From contig JBGPND010000184.1 of assembly GCA_041487355.1 (NCBI GenBank), positions 1 to 10,390 of the forward strand: a DNA stretch of 10,390 bases, read 5' to 3'. The position numbers and the translations under genes are program-made. Below, piece after piece: positions 1-10,390 of this stretch. The stretch's first letter is position 1. Every line of letters begins with the position of its first letter. The notes under the pieces are model-generated. The model had not been told where the DNA came from, did no database searches, and worked only from the letters and a program-made list of their open reading frames with translations. The DNA comes from JAMXLO01 sp041487355. GTDB lineage: Bacteria > Pseudomonadota > Alphaproteobacteria > Acetobacterales > Acetobacteraceae.

Positions 1-627
1 GATCGCGGTGATGCCGAGCCGGCGCAGGTAGTCGATCAGTGCCGGATGGGCCAATGCCGCGAACGTGCCGCGCTCGGGCGGACGGATGTCCTCGCGCAGC
101 ATCGTCAGCCCGCGCAGATGCGCCTCGTAGATCACGGTATCGGACCACGGAACGGCGGGCGAATGATCGTCGCCCCAGTTGAAGGAATCGTCGGTCACAA
201 TGCCTTTCGGCATTGCCGGCGCACTGTCGCGCCGGTCGAACGACAGGTCGCCGCGGTGTGAGTGCAGCCGGAAGCCGTGGAGCGCATCCGACCAATGCAC
301 GCTGCCGGCCAATGCGCGGGCGTAGGGATCGAGCAGCAGCTTGTGGTGATTGAACCGGTGACCATGCTCTGGCTCGTATGGGCCGAACGCCCGGTAGCCG
401 TACAGCAGGCCCGCGGTCGCATCGGGCAGGTAGCCGTGCCAGATCTCGTCGGTGTATTCCGGCAAGGTGTAGTGCGCGATCTCGTGCCGCCCGGACGGTT
501 CGAACAGACAGAGATCGATCCGCTCGGCATGCGCGGAAAACACCGCAAAGTTGATGCCGAGCCCATCCCAGGTCGCGCCAAGGGGAAACGGTCTGCCCGG
601 GAGCAATGCATCAGGAAGATGCTGCAT
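1..627 (-). CDS. glgX: Glycogen debranching enzyme GlgX, N-terminal part (runs off left edge)
   Basis: Only the first 209 codons are present, and the frame stays open to base 1. GlgX is a GH13 isoamylase-type enzyme that hydrolyses alpha-1,6 branches of glycogen in the cytoplasm. Residues ~10-106 form the N-terminal CBM48/beta-sandwich domain, with the family stretch GYRAFGPYEPEHGHRFNHHK at 77-96 followed by LLLDPYARAL. PKGIVTDDSFNW lies at 140-151, and the barrel begins with VIYEAHLRGLT at 165-175 and RGTFAALAHP at 186-195. The catalytic residues lie beyond the window. The ATG at 627 is the first start after an in-frame TGA four codons upstream; I see no good Shine-Dalgarno before it. It lies 228 bp downstream of glgB in the same direction, so it probably belongs to the same cluster, perhaps with its own expression control. 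Identity is clear. Total length (usually about 700 residues) cannot be seen. Confidence 0.93.
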   Translation of the reverse strand, partial: MQHLPDALLPGRPFPLGATWDGLGINFAVFSAHAERIDLCLFEPSGRHEIAHYTLPEYTDEIWHGYLPDATAGLLYGYRAFGPYEPEHGHRFNHHKLLLDPYARALAGSVHWSDALHGFRLHSHRGDLSFDRRDSAPAMPKGIVTDDSFNWGDDHSPAVPWSDTVIYEAHLRGLTMLREDIRPPERGTFAALAHPALIDYLRRLGITAI

Positions 628-855
628 GGGCTCAGGTCAAGCCGCGCTGATGGTGGCCTATACGAGTGCCGAGACGATCGGCGCGTCGCCAAACCTTCCC
701 CGTCATGCCCGGACTTGTTCCGGGCATCCGTACCAGCTCCGGTGCCGCAACGGATGGCCGGGACAAGCCCGGCCATGACGACAGGAGTACAGTCAATCGC
801 TCATCCTTCTTGAGAACCGGCATCACGCTAACGCACAGCTCGCGCCGGCATCCGT
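628..855. other. glgB-glgX intergenic spacer holding a paired palindrome
   Basis: This 228-bp spacer separates the glgB stop codon from the glgX start, both on the minus strand. Its main content is the palindromic pair at 701-780. Short open frames here are translations of that repeat (the MAGLVPAI / GTSPAMT type peptides) and are not credible genes. No convincing sigma-70-type promoter or good Shine-Dalgarno for glgX was found in the remaining sequence. Confidence 0.7.
701..780. repeat. Paired REP/BIME-like palindromic element, copy 1
   Basis: Two 30-nt arms (701-730 and 751-780) lie in inverted orientation around a 20-nt centre. Each arm is itself a hairpin with a 9-bp stem and 5-nt loop: 705-713 pairs with 719-727, and 754-762 pairs with 768-776. 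Compared in the same orientation, the arms differ at four positions. These fall as two base pairs (708/724 C-G versus G-C, and 713/719 A-T versus G-C), so both hairpins stay intact. The two arms can also pair with each other as one long imperfect stem. A near-identical element lies at 10299-10377. Such pairs are dispersed intergenic repeats in many alphaproteobacteria (recollection). In the glgB-glgX transcript the element could act as a 3' stabiliser, a leaky terminator or an attenuator; this is inference. Confidence 0.9.
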
Positions 856-3047
856 TCAGTCGCCAAAGCGGAGATAGAGCGTGGCGAGGGGCGGCAGTGT
901 CAGTTCCAGCGACTGCGCCTCGCCATGTTGCTGCACCGGCACGGTCTGGACCACCACGCCATTGCCCATGTCGGAGCCACCGTAGGATGCGGAGTCCGTG
1001 TTGAGCAATTCGCGCCAGGTGCCAAAACGCGGCACACCGACGCCATAGCCATACCGCGGCACCGACGTCATGTTGCAGACGACCAGGACGGGAGCAGCGG
1101 CTTCGTCACCGTAGCGCAGGAAGGCGAACACCGAGTTCTGCCGGTCGTCGCCGACCACCCAGCGGAAGCCGGTGGACACGGCGTCACGCTGATGCAGCGC
1201 CGGCTCGCTCGCATAGGTGTGGTTGAGATCGCGCACCAGGCGCTGCACGCCGAGGCGCGGCGGATCGCCGAGCGCTGCCCAGTCGAGCTCGTCGTCATGG
1301 CTCCATTCGTGCTCCTGCGCGATCTCGCCGCCCATGAACAGCAGCTTCTTGCCCGGATGCCCCCACATGAAACCGAGATACGCCCGCAAATTGGCGAAGC
1401 GCTGCCAGTTGTCCCCCGGCATCTTGCCGATCAGCGAGCGCTTTCCGTAGACCACTTCGTCGTGCGACAGCGGCAGCACGAAATTCTCGGCGAATGCGTA
1501 GAGCAGGCCGAATGTCATGTCGTTGTGGTGCCAGGACCGGTGGACCGGATCCTCCTCCATGTAGCGGAGCGTGTCGTGCATCCAGCCCATGTTCCACTTG
1601 TACGCGAAGCCCAGGCCGCCTTCGCTGATCGGCCGCGAGACTCCCGGCCAGGCGGTGGATTCTTCGGCAATGGTCATCGCACCGGCGCAGCGCTCGCCGA
1701 CGACGGCATTGAAGTGGCGCAGGAAGCCGATCGCCTCGAGGTTCTCGCGCCCGCCGTGGATGTTGGGGATCCATTGCCCCCCGGCACGCGAGTAGTCGCG
1801 ATACAGCATGGCGGCGACCGCATCGACGCGCACGCCATCGACGTGGAAGTGCTCGAGCCAGTAGAGACCCGACGCGATCAGAAACCCCTGCACCTCGCGG
1901 CGCCCCAAATTGTAGACGTAGGTGCCCCAGTCCTGTTGGAAGCCTTCGCGCGGATCCTGATGCTCGTACAGCGCGGTGCCGTCGAACCGCGCCATGCCGT
2001 GAGCGTCGGTCGGAAAATGCGCCGGCACCCAGTCGACGATGACGCCGATGTCGGCGCGGTGGCAGGCGTCGACGAAGCGGGCAAAGCCTGCGGGTGGCCC
2101 GAACCTGGCGCTCGGCGCAAACAGGCTGAGCGGCTGGTAGCCCCACGAGCCGCCGAACGGATGCTCGGTCACCGGCATCAGCTCGACATGGCTGAAGCCC
2201 ATCTTGCTGACATAGGGCACCAGCCGTTCGGCCAGTTCGTCCCAGCTCGGAATGCGTCCGCCAGGATGGAACCACGACGCGGCGTGCACCTCGTAGATCG
2301 TGATCGGCGCGTCGGTGCCATGGCGGCGCCCGCGCTGCTGCATCCATGCCTCGTCGTGCCAGACATCGGGCGTGGGATCGACGACGACGGATGCGGTGGC
2401 AGGCGGCAACTCGGTCGCGCGCGCCAGCGGATCGGCCTTCAGTGGCAGTCGCCCTCCGTCAGGCCCCACGATGGCAAATTTGTATCGCGCGCCCGGTGCG
2501 ATGCGAGGGACGAACAACTCCCACACGCCAGCCGGATAGCGCAGCCGCATCGGATGCCGCCGCGGGTCCCAGGTGTTGAAGTCGCCGACAACCGACACCG
2601 CGCGCGCGTTCGGTGCCCAGACGGCAAAGCGCACGCCACGTACGTCGTCTATCGTCACCACGCCGGCGCCAAGATGCGACGCGAGCTCGAAATGGCGACC
2701 TTCGTTGAACAGATGCAGATCGAGCTCGCCCAGCAGCGGTCCGAAGGAGTACGGGTCTTCGGTCTCCTGCACCGCGTCGGGCCAGGTGATGCGCAACAGA
2801 TAGGGCTCGCTGCCGGTCACGCGGCCGACGAACAGCCCATGCGGCGCGACAGGCGCGAGCCGGCCGAGCGAGTGCGCGTCGGCGCGCGCCAGCACCTCGA
2901 CCTCCACCGCGCCAGGCAGGAAGGCGTGGACAATGCGTCCCGTCGCGGTGTCGTGCGGGCCCAGCACGGTAAATGGATCGCCCAGCGTGCCGTTGGCGAG
3001 TGCTTCGGCCACGCCAGGCGGCAGGCCAGGCAGATCGACCATGTCGT

Positions 3048-3051
<4 letters not shown>
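856..3051 (-). CDS. glgB: 1,4-alpha-glucan branching enzyme GlgB
   Basis: This 731-residue GH13 enzyme cuts an alpha-1,4 chain and re-attaches it by an alpha-1,6 bond. The length is normal for GlgB with two N-terminal beta-sandwich domains: a first module at about 20-115 (DPFTVLGPH at 25-33), then CBM48 at about 117-225 (FAVWAPNARAVSVVGDFNTW at 142-161). The barrel follows from about 250 (ITIYEVHAASW). Catalytic residues are all visible: nucleophile D410 in GVRVDAV, acid/base E463 in TIAEEST, and D531 in LSHDEVV; region I is DWVPAHFP at 340-347. The C-terminal beta domain ends LATLYLRFGD. The start overlaps the treS stop by 4 bases (ATGA, 3048-3051), and GAAGG (complement of 3059-3063) lies 7 nt upstream, which supports M1 over M4. 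It would branch the linear glucan made by GlgE encoded two genes upstream. Nothing looks broken. Confidence 0.97.
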
Positions 3052-6358
<3,307 letters not shown>

Positions 6359-6359
<1 letters not shown>

Positions 6360-9300
6360 CACACTGCTCCCGCGGGTGCGATCTGCCAGATAGCGAATGG
6401 CAGATCGGCGGGGTCGAGGCGGATGCGCTGGCTCTTGCCGGTCCAGACGAAGCGCTGGCCGCGCATCAGGTCGGTTGCCGCCAGTACCGCATGGTCCGAC
6501 AGGCCCCACTCCCAGAGAGGAATTTCGATCTCTGTCTCCTGCGGGTTGTGTGGATCGAGGCTGACCGCGACCAGGACCATGTCGTGCCCGTTCGGTCTCC
6601 TCTTGCCGTAGAGCAATACCTGGTCGTTGAACGCTGGATAGAAGGTCACGCCGAGATGGCTTTGCAATGCCGGATGCGCCCTGCGGATCCGGTTGAGCGC
6701 GGTGATTTCGCCGACGATGTTGCCCGGCGCGGCGAAATCCCGCACGCGGATCTGATACTTCTCGGAATCGAGATACTCCTCGCGGCCCGGCAGCGGCGCA
6801 GCCTCGCAGAGTTCGAACCCCGAATACATCCCCCACAGTCCGGACAGCGTGCAGGCCAGCGCCGCGCGGATCAGGAAGCCCGGCCGGCCCGAGTCCTGCA
6901 GGAAGGGCGGATTGATGTCGGGTGTGTTGACGAAGAAGTGCGGCCGGAAGAACTCGCGCACCGGCGGCGTATTCAGCTCGGTCAGATAGTCGATGATCTC
7001 CTGCTTGGTGTTGCGCCAGGTGAAGTAGGTGTAGGACTGCGCGAAGCCGATCTTCGCCAGACGGTACATCATCTTCGGCCGGGTGAAGGCCTCCGCAAGG
7101 AAGATCACGTCCGGATGCCGCGCGCGTATGTCGGCGATCATCCACTGCCAGAACGGCAGCGGCTTGGTGTGCGGATTGTCGACCCGGAAGATGCGGACGC
7201 CCTGGTCGACCCAGAACTGCACGACGTCGCGCAGCGCGACCCACAGCGCCGGCATCGCCGTGTCCGCATAGAAGTCGGGATTGACGATGTCCTCGTATTT
7301 CTTCGGCGGGTTCTCGGCGGATCGGATCGATCCATCGGGGCGCCAGCGGAACCATTCCGGATGTTCGCGCAGCCAGGGATGGTCAGGCGAGCACTGGATG
7401 GCGAAATCGAGGGCGATCTCCAGTCCGTTGTCCTTCGCCGCCGCAATCAGCGCGCGGAAGTCGTCGAATGTGCCAAGCAACTTGTGGATGGCGTCGTGGC
7501 CGCCTGCGGGACCGCCGATGGCATAAGGGCTGCCGACATCACCCGGTTCGGTGTGCAGCGCATTGTTGCGGCCCTTGCGGTTGGTCGTTCCGATCGGATG
7601 GATCGGCGGAAAATACAGCACGTCGAAACCCATGGCACGGATCGCCGGCAGACGCCTGATCACGTCGGCGAATGTGCCGTGGCGCGCCGGATCGCTGGTG
7701 GCGGATCGCGGAAACATCTCGTACCAGCTTGCGAACCCAGCCTGCGGCCGATCGACATCGAGCGGAATGTCCGGTGCGAACCGGCAGGCGAATGGCCGTT
7801 CGTCGGCCGCCTCCATGGCGTCCGCCGCCTGCGCCGAGAGCAGGATCGCAATCCGGTCCGCGCCCGACGCCGTCTGCAACCGATCGACAATGTGCGGCAG
7901 GCTGGCGCACAGGTGGTCCGTAGTACGCGCCGCGACCGCCTGCAGCATGCTCCGGCCTTCCTCGATCTCCAGTGCGACGTCCTGGCCGGCTTCATGCTTG
8001 GCGGCCAGGTCGTGGCGGAACGTGCCCCAGAGATCCCACCACGCCTCGATGGTGAAGCGGTGCCGGCCGATCCGCTCTGGGGAAAAGCTTGCCTCCCAGC
8101 GATCGTTCACGGTTGGGCGCATCGCGACGCGGTGCCAGCCTGCTTCGTCATCGCCACGCCAGATAAGTTCGGCCGCAAGCACTTCGTGGCCATCGGCAAC
8201 GATGTCGGCACTCACGGTCATGCGCTCGCCCACCAGCCGCTTCAGCGCAAGATTGCCGTCGGGTACCGACGGTGCGACCGCCTCGATGGCGATGCGCGTG
8301 GCGGCCGCGCTCAGCGGATCGGGAATGCTTGCGCCGCCGGCCGGTTGGACGACAGGGTCGCTGGACGCATAGGCGAGGACGCGGACCTCGCCGGGCGCCA
8401 TCGCTGCCGCCATGTCCGGCGCGTCGAGCGGCTCTGGCATCGCGAATGCGGCGCCGGCTTGCGGTGGCAGTGGCGAAAGCGGCAAGTCGAGCCGTGCATT
8501 CCGGGTGATGTCGGGATTGGCCAGCACCAGCACAGCGCATGATGCCTGCCTCACGTCGGGCGCATCGGCGCGCAGCAGCGCGGTGACCGGGTCCTGTGGA
8601 CTGGTCAGCGCCCGCATCTCGCCGTCGACACGGCGCGCGGCGATGCGGTCGATCAGCGCATTGGCCGCCCTCACCGCCTCGCTCAGATCGCTCGGCGCTT
8701 CGTCGCGCGCACGATCGAAATCCCGCGGGCCGGCGCGCGCGGCATCGAAGGCGTGGCGCGTGGCGTATTCGAATCCCATCGGCACGAAGATGCCGCTCGC
8801 GGTGGCCGCAGCCAGGCGCAGCGCGAGGCGACAGGCGGTGGCAATGTCGCTGCCGGGCTCCAGCCGAGCGGCAAGCCGTTCGGAGAATGACGGCTCCGGC
8901 GAAGCGATCACTGGTGCGATGCGACGGAGCGCCTCGACCTCTTCCACCAGCCAGCTCGCGCGTCCGTCCCACCATGCGAGCGAGGAACACACGTGATCGA
9001 AGCCGACGCCTTCCAAGCGGGGCAGAGCCGCGCGTTCCACGCCTGGCGTCCATGCCAGGAAGCGGCATTGTGCCGCTTGGGCCCGGATGGTGCCGATGAT
9101 CCGCCGCCAAAGAGATGGGGGAACACGATCAGGCTCCAGGCAACGGAAGCCGGCCACGCCCGCCTGCACTAGGCGTCCAAGCCGATCCAGCCACCATTCA
9201 GTCGGTGCATCCGCGATCCGATCGATCGCAAGGTCCAGCCAGATGCGCAGCCCTTGCTCGGCTGCTTCCTGCGTCATCCGGGCGATGCCGTCATCGGCGG

Positions 9301-9496
9301 AGCCCTGCCAGCCCAGGGCCGGGTGCAAGGTCGCATGATCGGCGGTGATGAAAATGTCGCCGCTGGCGCCCGGAGCGAATGGCGGCGCGACGCACACCGT
9401 GTCGAACCCCATCGCGCGACAACGGGCAAAATGGCCCGACCATTCGGACAGCTTCCCGGCGACCAGCGGGTGCAGGTGATAGATCTTAGGTGCCAT
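6359..9496 (-). CDS. glgE: GlgE-type maltose-1-phosphate maltosyltransferase with N-terminal pseudo-amylase domain
   Basis: This 1045-residue protein transfers maltosyl units from alpha-maltose 1-phosphate to alpha-1,4-glucan. Residues ~400-1045 are a complete GlgE: an N-terminal beta domain (~400-510), then the barrel with WYEMFPRS at 591-598, NRKG at 639-642, DFAIQCSPDHPW at 697-708, phosphate-site motif ENPPKKYEDI at 728-737, nucleophile D773 in IFRVDNPHTKP, acid/base E802 in FLAEAFTRP and D860 in VNTPDI. The first ~390 residues are extra. They resemble a GH13 barrel and C-terminal beta domain (HPLVAGKLSEW at 9-19, APPFAPGASGDIF at 37-49, LDLAIDRIA at 87-95, GVAGFRCLEP at 113-122) but lack catalytic residues. 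The ATG at 9496 is the only start: an in-frame TGA lies eight codons upstream with no other start codon between. The GAGG just before it is too close for an ideal Shine-Dalgarno. It is the first gene of the coupled glgE-treS-glgB unit. Confidence 0.93.
6367..6371 (-). promoter_or_regulatory. Ribosome binding site of treS inside the glgE end
   Basis: Read on the minus strand this is GGGAG, 7 nt before the ATG at 6359. It lies within the last codons of glgE and decides the treS start against the much longer open frame that continues upstream. Together with the TGATG overlap it indicates translational coupling of treS to glgE. Confidence 0.65.
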
Positions 9497-9518
9497 GCCT
9501 CGCGTGGTTCCGGTTGAT

Positions 9519-9532
9519 CAGGCCGCGGCCTG
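9519..9532. promoter_or_regulatory. Perfect 14-bp palindrome upstream of glgE
   Basis: CAGGCCGCGGCCTG reads identically on both strands and ends 23 nt before the glgE ATG. It could be an operator for a dimeric regulator or a compact structure in the glgE leader. In GC-rich DNA such a palindrome can arise by chance, and its flanks do not extend the symmetry. The identity of any binding protein is unknown. Confidence 0.3.
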
Positions 9533-9782
9533 TTGCGTGCTTCGAATGCGTCGGAATGATGATGCCGTAGCCAGTTTGCGGCAGCCGGTTGGCAAGCGCT
9601 GTAACGTTTGCCGCCCCACGCATTCACTTAGCCAGGAGCCACGCCAGTTCTCAATTGTCCGTGAAATAGTGCGAGGCTTCGGTGGTGTCTGCGCCACGAG
9701 CGTCATCATCTCCGTTCTGAGCGCGACTGCATAGCGGGGGCTGCGGTGACAATGGACCGCACGCGCGTGAGCGCCCGGGTGC

Positions 9783-9810
9783 TTGAATGTTACTCCTGAT
9801 CGTTAAGAAT
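9783..9810 (+). promoter_or_regulatory. Candidate promoter of the CMD-family gene
   Basis: TTGAAT at 9783-9788 (4 of 6 matches to TTGACA), a 16-nt spacer, and AAGAAT at 9805-9810 (4 of 6 matches to TATAAT) lie in a locally AT-richer stretch. Transcription would begin near 9817, giving a leader of about 26 nt that contains the AAGGAG ribosome binding site. The match is moderate only. Confidence 0.35.
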
Positions 9811-9826
9811 GAGTGTCTGCGAAAAT

Positions 9827-9832
9827 AAGGAG
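9827..9832 (+). promoter_or_regulatory. Ribosome binding site deciding the CMD-family start
   Basis: AAGGAG lies 10 nt before the ATG at 9843. An in-frame GTG at 9813 would place this Shine-Dalgarno inside the coding region, so the ATG is preferred. It is also where similarity to the family's usual beginning (RLPPL...MTPDQR) starts. Confidence 0.65.
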
Positions 9833-9842
9833 CGCCAGTGCC

Positions 9843-10274
9843 ATGGGCCGCCTGCCACCGTTGCAGCTCGCGGAGATGACCCCGGACCAACGCGAGGTTT
9901 ACGATGAGTTCATGGCCGCGCATAACGGACGGGTGGCGATCACCCATCTGACCTGGCTGCGCAGCCCGGAGCTGGCGCGGCATATCGCCAGGTTCGGACC
10001 GTATGTTCGCCACCAGTGCCTCGACTACCGCAAGCGCGAGATGGCGATCCTGATCGCCGGCCGCGCGTGCCGATCACCGGTGGAGTGGTATTTGCATCTG
10101 CCGTTTGCCAGGGAGGCCGGCATCGAGGAGGAGATCATCACCGCACTGACGGAGAAGCGGCGTCCAGCGTTCACGGGGGCTGAGGATGCGACGCTGTATG
10201 ATTTCGCCAGCCAACTGCTGAGCGACGACCATTCCGTTAGCGATGCGACTTATACCAACCGCCCGAATCAATGA
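9843..10274 (+). CDS. Carboxymuconolactone decarboxylase (CMD)/AhpD-like family protein, probably C-terminally shortened
   Basis: This 143-residue protein has the pattern of the all-helical CMD family (COG0599 type): RLPPLQLAEMTPDQREVYDE at 3-22, LRSPELARHIARFGPYVR at 39-56, then the core REMAILIAGRACRSPVEWYL at 65-84 followed by HLPFAREAG, EEEIITALTEKRRP, and DATLYDFASQLL at 115-126. The family includes gamma-carboxymuconolactone decarboxylase and AhpD-like peroxidase partners. The AhpD Cys-x-x-Cys motif is absent (C76 stands alone), so a redox role like that of AhpD is unlikely and the substrate is unknown. Homologues I recall continue some 35-45 residues past the SDATY motif (133-137). Here the protein ends six residues later, 24 bp before a palindromic repeat, suggesting loss of the C-terminus. 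I saw no other frame restoring it. It stands alone and diverges from glgE; no link to glucan metabolism is apparent. Confidence 0.8.
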   Translation: MGRLPPLQLAEMTPDQREVYDEFMAAHNGRVAITHLTWLRSPELARHIARFGPYVRHQCLDYRKREMAILIAGRACRSPVEWYLHLPFAREAGIEEEIITALTEKRRPAFTGAEDATLYDFASQLLSDDHSVSDATYTNRPNQ

Positions 10275-10298
10275 CCCTTGGTCAGCGCTCGCTTTTCC

Positions 10299-10377
10299 CG
10301 TCATGGCCGGGCTTGTCCCGGCCATCCGTCGTGGCACGGTGCCACCACTGATGGCCGGGACAAGCCCGGCCATGACG
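10299..10377. repeat. Paired REP/BIME-like palindromic element, copy 2
   Basis: Two inverted 30-nt arms (10299-10328 and 10348-10377) flank a 19-nt centre. The left arm is identical over all 30 nt to the reverse complement of the right arm of copy 1 (751-780), and the right arm differs from it at one position. Each arm folds as a 9-bp hairpin. The centre adds a third hairpin, GTGGCA-CGG-TGCCAC at 10331-10345. The element begins 24 bp after the stop of the CMD-family gene and may serve as its transcription end; it has no U-tract on the plus strand, so a classical intrinsic terminator is not supported. Confidence 0.9.
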
Positions 10378-10390
10378 GCGAGGGAGCGGC

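Larger units (their letters stand above)
9497..9842. other. Divergent intergenic region between glgE and the CMD-family gene
   Basis: These 346 bp should hold the promoters of both divergent units. On the minus strand a weak candidate for the glgE operon is TTGAGA (complement of 9649-9654), a 17-nt spacer and CTAAGT (complement of 9626-9631); its -10 box is poor, so I do not list it as a feature. Two perfect palindromes are present: 14 bp at 9519-9532 and 10 bp (CACGCGCGTG) at 9760-9769. A 63-codon minus-strand open frame (9518-9709) has no recognisable product. No RNA gene or terminator is evident. Confidence 0.6.

Noticed and set aside
199..214. Small hairpin AATGCC-TTTC-GGCATT
   Set aside because: It falls inside the conserved PKGIVTDD coding stretch of glgX and is short enough to be chance.
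195..826. Several small open frames near 195-826 encoding MAGLVPAI / GTSPGMT peptides
   Set aside because: These are translations of the palindromic repeat fused to out-of-frame glgX sequence; the same peptides appear from copy 2 at 10074-10373.
6360..7355. 332-codon N-terminal extension of treS
   Set aside because: It lies in another frame of glgE, is arginine-rich and unlike any domain, whereas ATG 6359 has a Shine-Dalgarno, stop/start overlap and homology start.
6491..8542. 683-codon plus-strand open frame opposite glgE
   Set aside because: Antisense shadow of the GlgE reading frame, with no family motifs and no ribosome binding site of note.
9518..9709. 63-codon minus-strand open frame between glgE and the CMD-family gene, considered as a leader peptide
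   Set aside because: GGAG abuts its ATG with no spacer, there is no recognisable product, and such length is expected by chance in GC-rich DNA.

Overview
The window is GC-rich and gene-dense, and almost all of it is one minus-strand cluster for making and remodelling alpha-1,4/1,6-glucan by the trehalose-dependent GlgE route. The protein sequences and the paired palindromic repeats of the 'GTCATGGCCGGGCTTGTCCC' type suggest an alphaproteobacterium (Acetobacteraceae/Rhodospirillales or the Bradyrhizobium side of Rhizobiales). This placement is my recollection of such sequences and was not checked by a search.

In transcription order (right to left) the cluster is: a long GlgE-type maltosyltransferase (9496 to 6359), a trehalose synthase-maltokinase fusion (6359 to 3048), the branching enzyme GlgB (3051 to 856), a 228-bp gap holding a paired REP-like palindrome, and the first 209 codons of the debranching enzyme GlgX (627 to 1, running off the left edge). 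The first three genes are tightly coupled: TGATG (1-base overlap) between glgE and treS, and ATGA (4-base overlap) between treS and glgB.

The pathway reads directly from the genes. TreS isomerises trehalose to maltose, the fused maltokinase makes maltose 1-phosphate, GlgE adds maltosyl units to a glucan, GlgB introduces branches, and GlgX trims branches. No glgC or glgA lies in the window.

The most unusual part is the GlgE protein. It has 1045 residues where I expect about 650-700. The extra N-terminal ~390 residues look like a second alpha-amylase (GH13) barrel plus C-terminal beta domain whose catalytic positions have been replaced, i.e. a pseudo-amylase domain.

Right of glgE is a 346-bp intergenic region with a perfect 14-bp palindrome close to the glgE start and a possible promoter for the divergent gene. 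That gene, on the plus strand (9843-10274), is a short carboxymuconolactone decarboxylase-family protein. It appears to end early, just before a second copy of the paired palindrome (10299-10377). No RNA genes, CRISPR arrays, insertion sequences or transposases were seen.
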